In this document: in pieces, positions 1 through 5,651 of the stretch
Layout of the letters: every line of letters begins with the position of its first letter
How positions within the stretch are numbered: position 1 is the stretch's first letter
NCBI GenBank assembly: GCA_947253135.1
Contig: CAMXYS010000080.1
Coordinates: 1 to 7,609 of the forward strand
Reading direction: 5' to 3'
Source of the DNA: an uncultured Clostridia bacterium
Lineage (GTDB): Bacteria; Bacillota; Clostridia; Saccharofermentanales; Fastidiosipilaceae
DNA: 7,609 nt
Made by a program: the position numbers and the translations under genes
The notes under the pieces: generated by a model
What the model saw: only the letters and a program-made list of their open reading frames with translations
The model's database searches: none
Told to the model about the DNA's origin: nothing

Positions 1-326
1 GATGCTTGCTGGACAACATAGCTGACCTGCTCTGTTGCAGAGGCACTTTCCTGCTCACCCTCCGACTCCGGAAAATAATCCGACACAACCGACGCGTCAC
101 CTTCATCAGCTACAGCCTCTACTACAGGCAAATCCGCAGACTCTTCCGTGGCTGTCAAGCTGACCAAAACCTTGGCATCCCTGCGCCCTAAACCGAGCAA
201 GCCGCCCTTTTCCCCTTCATCCAATACTTCAATAGAGACAGCGTCTGCTGAAACATTCAGGTCCGCTAAGGCATTTTGAACAGCTTCATCTACTGTTTTG
301 CCGACCCCTTCAACTGTTTTTTTCAT
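1..326 (-). CDS. jag: Jag/KhpB RNA-binding protein, N-terminal part (3' end outside window)
   Basis: Only the first 108 codons are inside the window, and the frame is open to base 1. Residues 1-55 match the Jag_N domain: the start MKKTVEGVGKTVDEAV and the glycine loop KGGLLGLGRRDAKV (about residues 40-53) are the family signature. Residues 60-100 form an acidic, low-complexity linker rich in Glu and Asp. The KH and R3H RNA-binding domains normally found at the C-terminus would lie outside the window. The start at 326 is chosen because AAGGAG (333-338) sits 6 bases upstream; an in-frame ATG at 347 has no such site. The gene follows yidC after 46 bases, the usual order in Bacillota. Family knowledge: Jag/KhpB is a cytoplasmic RNA-binding protein that, with KhpA, affects cell elongation and division in streptococci; its role in this organism is inferred. 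Confidence 0.93.
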   Translation of the reverse strand, partial: MKKTVEGVGKTVDEAVQNALADLNVSADAVSIEVLDEGEKGGLLGLGRRDAKVLVSLTATEESADLPVVEAVADEGDASVVSDYFPESEGEQESASATEQVSYVVQQA

Positions 327-332
327 ATATGA

Positions 333-338
333 CTCCTT
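333..338 (-). promoter_or_regulatory. Ribosome binding site of jag
   Basis: AAGGAG on the minus strand, 6 bases before the ATG at 326. It decides between this ATG and the in-frame upstream ATG at 347, which would add MGMKESY. Confidence 0.8.
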
Positions 339-372
339 CATACCCATGTCTAATATGAGATCCAAGCCTTGC

Positions 373-1410
373 TTATTTTGACTTTGCCTTTTGTTTTTGC
401 CGCTTTAGGTCTGCATTCGTCACAGTTCCCGCTCTGGCCTCAGCAAAGGTGGGCTTGGTGTACAGGTAATACAGTAAAAGTTGCTGCCCGATCATCACCA
501 GATTACCGGCAATCCAATAGAGTCCCATCGCTGCCGGCATAATAAAGACCGTCCAGAGAGTCATCAAGGGCATCATCCACCGCATCCCCTTGGTCATGCC
601 GGCCATTTGAGATTCGGCGGTTACCGACCTCGCCGGATTTTCCTTTGCCAAGGCCTTTTCTTCTTTTTGCCGCCAATACATCGGATTGGTCCACTCCTGG
701 ATTTTACTCATCAAAATACTGCTGAGGACAGCCAACAAGGGAATCAGCAACAAAGGCAGATAAGTAGACATTTGTTCACCGAAAAGTTGAGCCGGACGCC
801 AGGTCGGTTTCAACCCCAGATTCAAGCCCAGGAAGTTTAAATTAATCATTTGATCAGCACGAATGAAACCTGCGTTGACCGCTTCTGAAAAGACAGCCGG
901 ATTATCCTGCAAAGCAGTCATCAAAGGCACATTTTGAGTGGAGGCCATTTGAGCTTGCGCTGCTGTCAACAAGTGCTTGCTTTGCAGCAATTCACCCAAT
1001 TTAAGCAAGTGATCGGCTGAGACACCTGCTATATATTGTAGCGGGGCCGAGATAATACGAAACACAGGCCAGATCAAAAACAACTGGAGCAGGGACATCA
1101 GACAACCGGCAGACGTAGAGATGCCGTGTTTTTTCATAAGCTCCGCCTGGGCCTGCTGTAGGCCGACCCGGTCATCCCCATAGATCCGCGCCAATTCAGT
1201 CATATCTCGGCTCAGGGCCTGTTGCTTCAGTGTCGTTTTATGCTGACGGACGTTAAAGGGAATCAACACCATGCGGATCGCTATGGTAAACAAGATAATT
1301 GCAAGCCCGTAATTCGCTGTCAGGTGGTACAAAAACCCCATAAACCAGCCAAAGGCCGTATAGAGTGGTCCTAAGAGACCGCCGGTTGCGGCCATAACAG
1401 GTATATTCAT
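373..1410 (-). CDS. yidC: YidC/Oxa1 family membrane protein insertase
   Basis: Inserts and folds membrane proteins in the cytoplasmic membrane, alone or with SecYEG. The 345-residue protein has about five hydrophobic segments (roughly 12-30, 34-52, 103-127, 217-235 and 279-317). TIAIRMVLIPF carries the conserved groove arginine at R46 in the first core membrane helix. SAGCLMSLLQLFLIWPVF (about 100-117) and FLGLNLGLKP (193-202) are family signatures, and the tail is basic and lysine-rich. There is no lipobox, unlike Bacillus SpoIIIJ. The long segment between the core helices (128-216) resembles the extended form seen in Clostridia. The start at 1410 has GAGGAA (1415-1420) just upstream. A TTG at 1509 in the same frame would add 33 unlikely polar residues encoded by a hairpin region. 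It sits between yidD and jag in the standard operon order. Confidence 0.96.
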   Translation of the reverse strand: MNIPVMAATGGLLGPLYTAFGWFMGFLYHLTANYGLAIILFTIAIRMVLIPFNVRQHKTTLKQQALSRDMTELARIYGDDRVGLQQAQAELMKKHGISTSAGCLMSLLQLFLIWPVFRIISAPLQYIAGVSADHLLKLGELLQSKHLLTAAQAQMASTQNVPLMTALQDNPAVFSEAVNAGFIRADQMINLNFLGLNLGLKPTWRPAQLFGEQMSTYLPLLLIPLLAVLSSILMSKIQEWTNPMYWRQKEEKALAKENPARSVTAESQMAGMTKGMRWMMPLMTLWTVFIMPAAMGLYWIAGNLVMIGQQLLLYYLYTKPTFAEARAGTVTNADLKRQKQKAKSK

Positions 1411-1414
1411 ATTG

Positions 1415-1420
1415 TTCCTC
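1415..1420 (-). promoter_or_regulatory. Ribosome binding site deciding the yidC start
   Basis: GAGGAA on the minus strand, 4 bases from the ATG at 1410 (6 bases when counted from GAGG). The alternative TTG start at 1509 has no comparable site, so the shorter YidC is preferred. Confidence 0.75.
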
Positions 1421-1454
1421 ATCTGCCGCTGCCCAAGGCTGCGGTCTGTTCTTT

Positions 1455-1492
1455 TGACTGCCGGTGACTGCCGGTTGAATGGCCGGCAGCCA
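1455..1492 (-). repeat. 10-base tandem repeat forming alternative hairpins before yidC
   Basis: On the plus strand TGACTGCCGG occurs twice head to tail (1455-1464 and 1465-1474). A complementary arm lies at 1483-1492. In the minus-strand transcript, TGGCTGCCGG (1492 down to 1483) can pair with either copy over 10 base pairs, one of them G-U, giving a loop of 8 or 18 bases. The two hairpins exclude each other. No T-run follows, so it is not a standard intrinsic terminator. It sits in the yidD-yidC gap, 35 bases before the yidC ribosome binding site. A role in mRNA processing or stability, or in setting yidC translation, is inference. Confidence 0.65.
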
Positions 1493-1512
1493 GGCAATAT
1501 TATTATCAACCA

Positions 1513-1722
1513 TCACTTGACAGGGTCGTAACCGCCTTTGCTAAAAGGGTTACAGCGCAAAATTCGCCAAACTGCCAAAAAGAAGCCCTTCCCGGCGCCG
1601 TAGCGGCGGATGGCCTCAGCGGCATAAGCAGAGCAAGACGGGACGTACTTGCAGCTGGGGGGCCGGTCGGCGGTCGCTTTCTGGTAGGCCCTGATCAAAG
1701 CTAAAAAAATACGTGCGACCAT
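1513..1722 (-). CDS. yidD: Membrane protein insertion efficiency factor YidD
   Basis: A 69-residue protein with the whole family pattern: an N-terminal amphipathic or membrane-associating stretch (VARIFLALIRAYQK), then PPSCKYVPSCSAYAAEAI with cysteines at 24 and 30, YGAGKG at 41-46, RILRCNPF with Cys57, and the end GGYDPVK. Family knowledge: YidD is a small inner-face membrane protein that helps YidC-dependent insertion, and it is nearly always encoded between rnpA and yidC, as here. It starts two bases after the rnpA stop. Its ribosome binding site AGAGG (1730-1734) lies inside the last rnpA codons, which suggests translational coupling. Length is at the short end of the usual range, with no C-terminal extension. 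Confidence 0.96.
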   Translation of the reverse strand: MVARIFLALIRAYQKATADRPPSCKYVPSCSAYAAEAIRRYGAGKGFFLAVWRILRCNPFSKGGYDPVK

Positions 1723-1724
1723 AA

Positions 1725-2099
1725 TTAGGCCTCTTTTTCAAACTTATTGTGCTCCCGCCCCGGAGTCAGCAGCCCGATCCGCTGCAAAACCTTTCCCATG
1801 TCGCGATGGATTTCCCGATAAGAAGGCAGTCCGCCGGCTGTTTTCGCCACAAAAATCAAATCATATCCCCGCACTTGTACCTGCTCGGCATAGGAGCGCC
1901 AAGCCTCGCGCAGCAATCTTTTTAAGCGGTTACGAACCACAGCTCCGCCACTTTTCTTGCCCACTGTTACACCGTAGCGAACAGCAGGTCGACTCGTTTT
2001 TTTGTAGCTGACAGTCACAGTACGAGCTGAAGAAAACTTTCCTCGCTTAAACACACTGGAAAATTCATAATTATTCTTAATGACTAACAGCCTTGTCAT
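1725..2099 (-). CDS. rnpA: Ribonuclease P protein component
   Basis: Protein subunit of RNase P, which with the catalytic RNA removes 5' leaders from precursor tRNAs in the cytoplasm. The 124-residue basic protein shows the family order: NNYEFSSVFKRGK near the N-terminus (9-21), RYGVTVGKKSGGAVVRNRLKR with the diagnostic RNR motif at 56-58, and YDLIFVAK (79-86) in the central sheet. The ATG at 2099 is preferred because AGGA (2105-2108) lies 5 bases upstream. A GTG at 2126 in the same frame would place its first codons inside a terminator-like hairpin. The gene follows rpmH by 58 bases and is tightly coupled to yidD. The hairpin in front suggests rnpA is expressed below rpmH. Confidence 0.96.
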   Translation of the reverse strand: MTRLLVIKNNYEFSSVFKRGKFSSARTVTVSYKKTSRPAVRYGVTVGKKSGGAVVRNRLKRLLREAWRSYAEQVQVRGYDLIFVAKTAGGLPSYREIHRDMGKVLQRIGLLTPGREHNKFEKEA

Positions 2100-2104
2100 G
2101 CTTT

Positions 2105-2108
2105 TCCT
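2105..2108 (-). promoter_or_regulatory. Ribosome binding site deciding the rnpA start
   Basis: AGGA on the minus strand, 5 bases before the ATG at 2099. It lies just after the T-tract of the hairpin, so only transcripts that pass the hairpin carry it. Confidence 0.65.
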
Positions 2109-2111
2109 ATT

Positions 2112-2141
2112 AAAAAGAAAGACCACAATGACTGCGGTCTT
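2112..2141 (-). terminator. Intrinsic terminator or attenuator between rpmH and rnpA
   Basis: On the minus strand AAGACCGC (2141-2134) pairs with GTGGTCTT (2126-2119), an 8-base-pair stem with one G-U pair and a 7-base loop, followed at once by TCTTTTT. This has the form of a Rho-independent terminator but is short, so partial read-through is likely. Placed between rpmH and rnpA, it would let L34 be made in excess over RNase P protein from one promoter. A terminator-like attenuation between these two genes is known in E. coli. Confidence 0.7.
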
Positions 2142-2157
2142 CGGATCTGCTTACCGA

Positions 2158-2295
2158 TCAGGCCGACAGTCTTTTTCGGCCCTTCAGGCGACGGCGGCTC
2201 AATACACTGCGACCTGCGCGGGTCTGCATACGTTTTCTGAAACCGTGGACGCGCTGGTGCTTGCGTTTTTTAGGCTGATACGTTCTCTTAGGCAT
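2158..2295 (-). CDS. rpmH: 50S ribosomal protein L34
   Basis: A 45-residue, extremely basic protein that begins MPKRTYQPKKRKHQRVHGF and continues through RKRMQTRAGRSVLSRRRLKGRKRLSA, which is L34 from end to end. L34 is a late-assembling component of the large ribosomal subunit that binds 23S rRNA. The start follows an unusually strong ribosome binding site, GGAGGTGAG (2303-2311). A near-consensus promoter lies immediately upstream, so this is the first gene of the rpmH-rnpA-yidD-yidC-jag operon. Length is normal for the family (44-46 residues). Identification is certain. Confidence 0.98.
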   Translation of the reverse strand: MPKRTYQPKKRKHQRVHGFRKRMQTRAGRSVLSRRRLKGRKRLSA

Positions 2296-2335
2296 TTATA
2301 GTCTCACCTCCGTGTTTTTAGTCAATATCAGGAGA

Positions 2336-2365
2336 ATTATATAACGATAGATCCACTCTTGTCAA
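2336..2365 (-). promoter_or_regulatory. Sigma-A type promoter of the rpmH operon
   Basis: Minus strand: a perfect -35 TTGACA (2365-2360), an 18-base spacer, and a perfect -10 TATAAT (2341-2336). Transcription would start near 2329, giving a 5' leader of about 34 bases that holds the strong rpmH ribosome binding site. The -35 box lies only 18 bases past the hinT stop codon. Confidence 0.85.
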
Positions 2366-2383
2366 TGTAACCGCCCCTATCTC

Positions 2384-2737
2384 TTAGCGCAACCGGTCTC
2401 CCAGGGGTTCTCCTCCGATAAGGTGTAAATGGAAGTGAGGAACCGTTTGCCCCCCTTCCTCACCACAATTGTTAATCAGGCGGTAGCCCTTTGTAGCCAC
2501 ACCGAGTTTGGCGGTCAGCTGAGGAATCAACCGCATCAAACCGGCAGCCAAGCGGCCCTCCGGGTCTGCAGCAGCAAAATGTTCCATATCCTGAATATGC
2601 TGCTTAGGCACAATTAAAACATGGACAGGGGCCACCGGTTGTAGGTCCTTAAAAACCAGAAAATCCGAATCTTCATAAACTTTGTCCGAGGGAATTTCCA
2701 CTCGCACAATGCGGCAAAAAATACAATCTGCTTCCAT
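2384..2737 (-). CDS. HinT-type histidine triad nucleotide-binding protein
   Basis: A 117-residue HIT-superfamily protein. HFHLHLIGG (101-109) is the histidine triad, with H101, H103 and H105; the last two flank the nucleotide alpha-phosphate in known structures. CIFCRI (5-10), VHVLIVPKQHI (38-48) and NCGEEGGQTVPHFH (90-103) fit the Hint/PKCI branch rather than Fhit. Cys5 and Cys8 may form a metal site, as in some relatives. Family members hydrolyse purine nucleoside phosphoramidates and aminoacyl-adenylates. That activity is notable beside alaS, because aminoacyl-adenylates are the synthetase intermediate, but a functional link here is inference. The ribosome binding site GAGGA (2744-2748) is 6 bases upstream. 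The gene follows alaS by 49 bases without a terminator, so the two are probably cotranscribed. Confidence 0.93.
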   Translation of the reverse strand: MEADCIFCRIVRVEIPSDKVYEDSDFLVFKDLQPVAPVHVLIVPKQHIQDMEHFAAADPEGRLAAGLMRLIPQLTAKLGVATKGYRLINNCGEEGGQTVPHFHLHLIGGEPLGDRLR

Positions 2738-2786
2738 TTATCTTCCTCTTTTTAAGTTTCTCGGCCAAGCGTCCTCGTGACAGTAT

Positions 2787-5441
2787 TTAGCCCAGCTGTG
2801 CCTTAATCTCTGCTTCAGCAGCGGCCAATGCCTCTTTTATTTTAGCAACATTTTTGCCACCGGCCTGGGCCATGTCCGGGCGTCCGCCGCCACCGCCACC
2901 AGCCGCTTGAGCGGCTGCCCGCACAATATTGCCACAATGGATGCCGGCCGCTACCGCCTCTTTGCCAGCCAAAGCCGCAAAGAGTACCTTGGCGCCGGAC
3001 TTAGCCGCCAATACCACAACTGCCGGTTGCAGGCGGTCACGCAGGCTGTCAGCTGTTTCCCTCAGTAATTTAGCATCCGGAATGTCCACTTCGGCACACA
3101 AAACCTTGATGTCGCCTAACTGTATAGCCAGGTTGGCAATATCACCTGTGGCGGCAGCGGCCTTCTCTTTCTCTATATCCGCCAGGGCCTTTTCCTTAGC
3201 TTTTAGCTCTTGCAAGGTGTGGTCGAGGCGGTCCGGCAGCTCTTTTACCGTCGTCTTCAACCGGTCTGCCAAGGCTTGCAACAATTTTTCCTCTTGCTTC
3301 ACCAAGAGCAAAGCCGCCTTGCCGGTCACCGCCTCAATCCGCCTGATACCGGAAGCAACCGAGCCTTCACTGACAATCTTAAACAAACCGATCTGAGCTG
3401 TGTGGGACACGTGAGTACCACCACAAAACTCAATGCTTTCCCCGCCCATGTTGACAACCCTCACCCGGTCGCCGTACTTCTCATCAAACAGGGCAAGAGC
3501 GCCGGTCTGCTTCGCCTCTTCCGGTGACATAACTGCTGTTTCAACCCGATAATCGCTCAAAACAGCCTCATTTACGGCCTGCTCCACACGTTCAATCTGC
3601 TCGCCCGTCAGCGCCTGACCGTAATGAAAATCAAAGCGCAGTCGGTCCGGGCCGACATAGGAGCCAGCCTGGGTGACGTGGTCGCCCAATTCCGTGCGCA
3701 AGGCTTTGTGCAGCAAGTGAGTGGCTGAGTGGTTGCCCATGGTGGCGCGGCGGTAGTCTCGGTCCACCGTCAGAACCAGGTCTGCCCCCACCTGTAAATG
3801 ACCTTCATCCAGCTTGGCATGGTGCAGGTAAACCCCTTCTTCCGTCTTATCTGTTCGACTGATATGGCCGACAAAGCCCGCACCGGAAAAACTGCCCCGG
3901 TCGCCGACCTGGCCACCGGACTCTGCATAAAAGGGGGTGCTGGCAACGGCTAAAATAAATTCCACACCGGCTCCCACGCTGTCCACTACAGTCAGTTCAT
4001 CTTCATTAGACTCAACCAAAAGCTCTACCCGGCTATTTTCTTGCAATTTTTCATAGCCTGTAAAGGTAGTCGGTTCCAGACCGGTCAGCGTTTTAGGTAA
4101 GGTTTTTGCTTCCCAAGCGCTGCCCGCATTTTTAGCGGTAGCCTCTTTAGAGCGCTTTTTTTGTTTCGCCATTTCTTCTTTAAAGCCCGGTTCATCTACT
4201 GCCAAGCCTGATTCAGCCGCTATTTCACGCGTCAAATCAAAGGGGAAGCCATAGGTGTCGTGCAGGCGGAAAACAGCTCGGCCGGACAAGTCGGTCCGCC
4301 CCTCTTCCTTTGCTCCAGCAATTATTTCCGCTAGAATTTCCGACCCCTGGGTAATGGTCTTTTTGAAACTTTGCTCTTCCTGCTCCAAAATCCTCAAAAT
4401 ATAAGATGACCGCTCAGCCAGCTCCGGATAAGCAGAGGCGGACCGCTGAATAACTTCCCGAGCCACGATGGGAAGAAAATCTGTCTGAATACCCAGCATG
4501 CGCCCGTAGCGCAGAGCCCGCCGCAGGAGCCGCCGCAAAACATAGCCCCGGCCTTCATTGCTGGGACGAATACCGTCTGAGACCATCATGGTCCCACTGC
4601 GCAGGTGGTCAGTAATCACTCTGATGCCCACATCCGCCTTATGGTCATCACCGTAGTGGATTCTCGCCAGGTCACATACCTTGTCCAAGACCCCTCGCAC
4701 TGTGTCGACTTCAAAGAGGTTGTCCACCCCCTGCATGATGCAGGCAATGCGTTCCAAGCCGGCACCTGTGTCAATGTTTTTCTTTTTTAAGGGCAGGTAG
4801 GTGCCGTCTTCCTGGCGGTCAAATTGAGTAAAAACCAAATTCCAATACTCAATGTAACGGTCACACTCACAGCCGACCCCACAGTCGGGTTGGCCGCACC
4901 CGTAGGCTTCACCGCGGTCATAAAAAAGTTCCGAACAAGGGCCACAGGGACCGATGCCGTGCTCCCAAAAGTTGTCTTCTTTGCCCATGCGGTGGATGCG
5001 CTCCGGCGGCAGGCCGACTGATTTCTCCCACAATTCAAAGGCCTCATCATCATCCTGATAGACCGTTACGGAAATGCGTTCAGGGTCCAGTTTGAGGACC
5101 TCTGTGCTAAATTCCCAAGCCCAAGGAATAGCGTCTTGTTTAAAGTAGTCCCCGAAAGAAAAATTGCCCAGCATCTCAAAAAAGGTGCCGTGCCTCGCCG
5201 TATAACCGACACTGTCGATATCCGGTGTGCGGATGCATTTTTGGCAAGTTGTCACCCGCTGGCGGGGTGGCTTTCTCGCCCCGGTGAAATAAGGTTTAAG
5301 GGGCGTCATACCGGCATTGATCAGCAAAATCGACGGGTCGTCTTTCGGCACCAAAGAAAAACTGGGCAGACGCAAGTGCCCCTTCGATTCAAAAAAGCTT
5401 AAATATTGTTCACGGATTTCATTCAATCCCATTTTTTGCAT
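2787..5441 (-). CDS. alaS: Alanyl-tRNA synthetase
   Basis: Charges tRNA-Ala with alanine in the cytoplasm and clears mischarged Ser and Gly. The 884-residue protein is full length. The class II catalytic core is at the N-terminus: INAGMTPLKPYF (41-52), HGTFFEMLGNFSFGDYFK (84-101) and GAGLERIA (226-233). The editing domain has zinc ligands H571 and H575 in GNHSATHLLH, and C673 and H677 in FCGGTHV. A coiled-coil stretch (about 713-762) leads to the C-Ala domain with a glycine-rich GGGGGGRPDMAQAGG (848-862). A cysteine cluster at C166, C169, C182, C187, C191 and C193 interrupts the catalytic core. The ATG at 5441 lies 11 bases after GAGGAG (5453-5458), a longer gap than ideal; a second ATG three codons on is even further. 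hinT follows in the same direction. No T-box leader is visible. Confidence 0.98.
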   Translation of the reverse strand: MQKMGLNEIREQYLSFFESKGHLRLPSFSLVPKDDPSILLINAGMTPLKPYFTGARKPPRQRVTTCQKCIRTPDIDSVGYTARHGTFFEMLGNFSFGDYFKQDAIPWAWEFSTEVLKLDPERISVTVYQDDDEAFELWEKSVGLPPERIHRMGKEDNFWEHGIGPCGPCSELFYDRGEAYGCGQPDCGVGCECDRYIEYWNLVFTQFDRQEDGTYLPLKKKNIDTGAGLERIACIMQGVDNLFEVDTVRGVLDKVCDLARIHYGDDHKADVGIRVITDHLRSGTMMVSDGIRPSNEGRGYVLRRLLRRALRYGRMLGIQTDFLPIVAREVIQRSASAYPELAERSSYILRILEQEEQSFKKTITQGSEILAEIIAGAKEEGRTDLSGRAVFRLHDTYGFPFDLTREIAAESGLAVDEPGFKEEMAKQKKRSKEATAKNAGSAWEAKTLPKTLTGLEPTTFTGYEKLQENSRVELLVESNEDELTVVDSVGAGVEFILAVASTPFYAESGGQVGDRGSFSGAGFVGHISRTDKTEEGVYLHHAKLDEGHLQVGADLVLTVDRDYRRATMGNHSATHLLHKALRTELGDHVTQAGSYVGPDRLRFDFHYGQALTGEQIERVEQAVNEAVLSDYRVETAVMSPEEAKQTGALALFDEKYGDRVRVVNMGGESIEFCGGTHVSHTAQIGLFKIVSEGSVASGIRRIEAVTGKAALLLVKQEEKLLQALADRLKTTVKELPDRLDHTLQELKAKEKALADIEKEKAAAATGDIANLAIQLGDIKVLCAEVDIPDAKLLRETADSLRDRLQPAVVVLAAKSGAKVLFAALAGKEAVAAGIHCGNIVRAAAQAAGGGGGGRPDMAQAGGKNVAKIKEALAAAEAEIKAQLG

Positions 5442-5477
5442 AGTACACTGGTCTCCTCTTATATTCTTGCTCTCCTG

Positions 5478-5486
5478 ATTTTAGCA
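5478..5486 (-). promoter_or_regulatory. Candidate extended -10 promoter of alaS
   Basis: Minus strand TGCTAAAAT: a TGn extension plus TAAAAT (5483-5478). Start would fall near 5471, leaving a leader of about 30 bases with the alaS ribosome binding site. No good -35 box is seen at 16-18 bases, so it would rely on the extended -10. Weak call. Confidence 0.4.
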
Positions 5487-5506
5487 CAAGGCAGCAGCAA
5501 GAGCGG

Positions 5507-5512
5507 TATAAT
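5507..5512 (+). promoter_or_regulatory. Candidate -10 box for the DUF1015 gene
   Basis: A perfect TATAAT on the plus strand, but no recognisable -35 at normal spacing. If used, the leader would be about 130 bases and would contain the palindrome-rich segment 5557-5595. Confidence 0.3.
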
Positions 5513-5556
5513 CTAGTCTATTAGCATATTTTCATTGAACTGGACCCCCGGCGGAG

Positions 5557-5595
5557 TTAATTAAGGGCCGACCGGAATTCCACATGCATCGGCCT
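5557..5595. repeat. Palindrome cluster and hairpin in the alaS/DUF1015 divergent region
   Basis: TTAATTAA (5557-5564), GGAATTCC (5574-5581) and ATGCAT (5584-5589) are perfect palindromes packed within 33 bases. GGCCGA (5566-5571) also pairs with TCGGCC (5589-5594) over 6 base pairs plus an outer G-U, enclosing a 17-base loop. No T-run follows on either strand, so it is not an intrinsic terminator. It may be an operator or leader structure for the plus-strand gene; that is inference. The rest of the 210-base gap shows only the candidate promoters and ribosome binding sites. Confidence 0.45.
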
Positions 5596-5651
5596 ACCCA
5601 TAGAGCAAGACAATCAACCTGATTAGTAAGACGATCCCGGGAGGAGGAAAA

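Noticed and set aside
333..372. Promoter in front of jag
   Set aside because: TTGGAT and TATGAA at 17 bases are weak matches, and the tight operon spacing gives no need for it.
481..840. Plus-strand open frame opposite yidC
   Set aside because: Its translation is low-complexity (His, Arg, Gln, Pro) and the minus-strand frame is clearly YidC.
1411..1509. N-terminal extension of YidC by 33 residues from a TTG at 1509
   Set aside because: No ribosome binding site for the TTG, the added residues are polar and encoded by the hairpin repeat, and a good GAGGAA site serves the ATG at 1410.
2100..2126. GTG start at 2126 for RnpA
   Set aside because: It lies in the terminator-like hairpin and T-tract, and AGGA just before the ATG at 2099 fits better.
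2296..2383. Replication origin with DnaA boxes upstream of rpmH
   Set aside because: Only one poor match to TTATCCACA was found, the gap is under 90 bases and a strong promoter explains it.
2929..3396. Long plus-strand open frame inside alaS
   Set aside because: It is antisense to the conserved C-terminal part of AlaS, has no recognisable domain and no convincing ribosome binding site; a compositional shadow.
5442..5651. T-box or other riboswitch in the alaS/DUF1015 gap
   Set aside because: No T-box core, antiterminator or known riboswitch core was recognised on either strand; only short palindromes and one weak hairpin.
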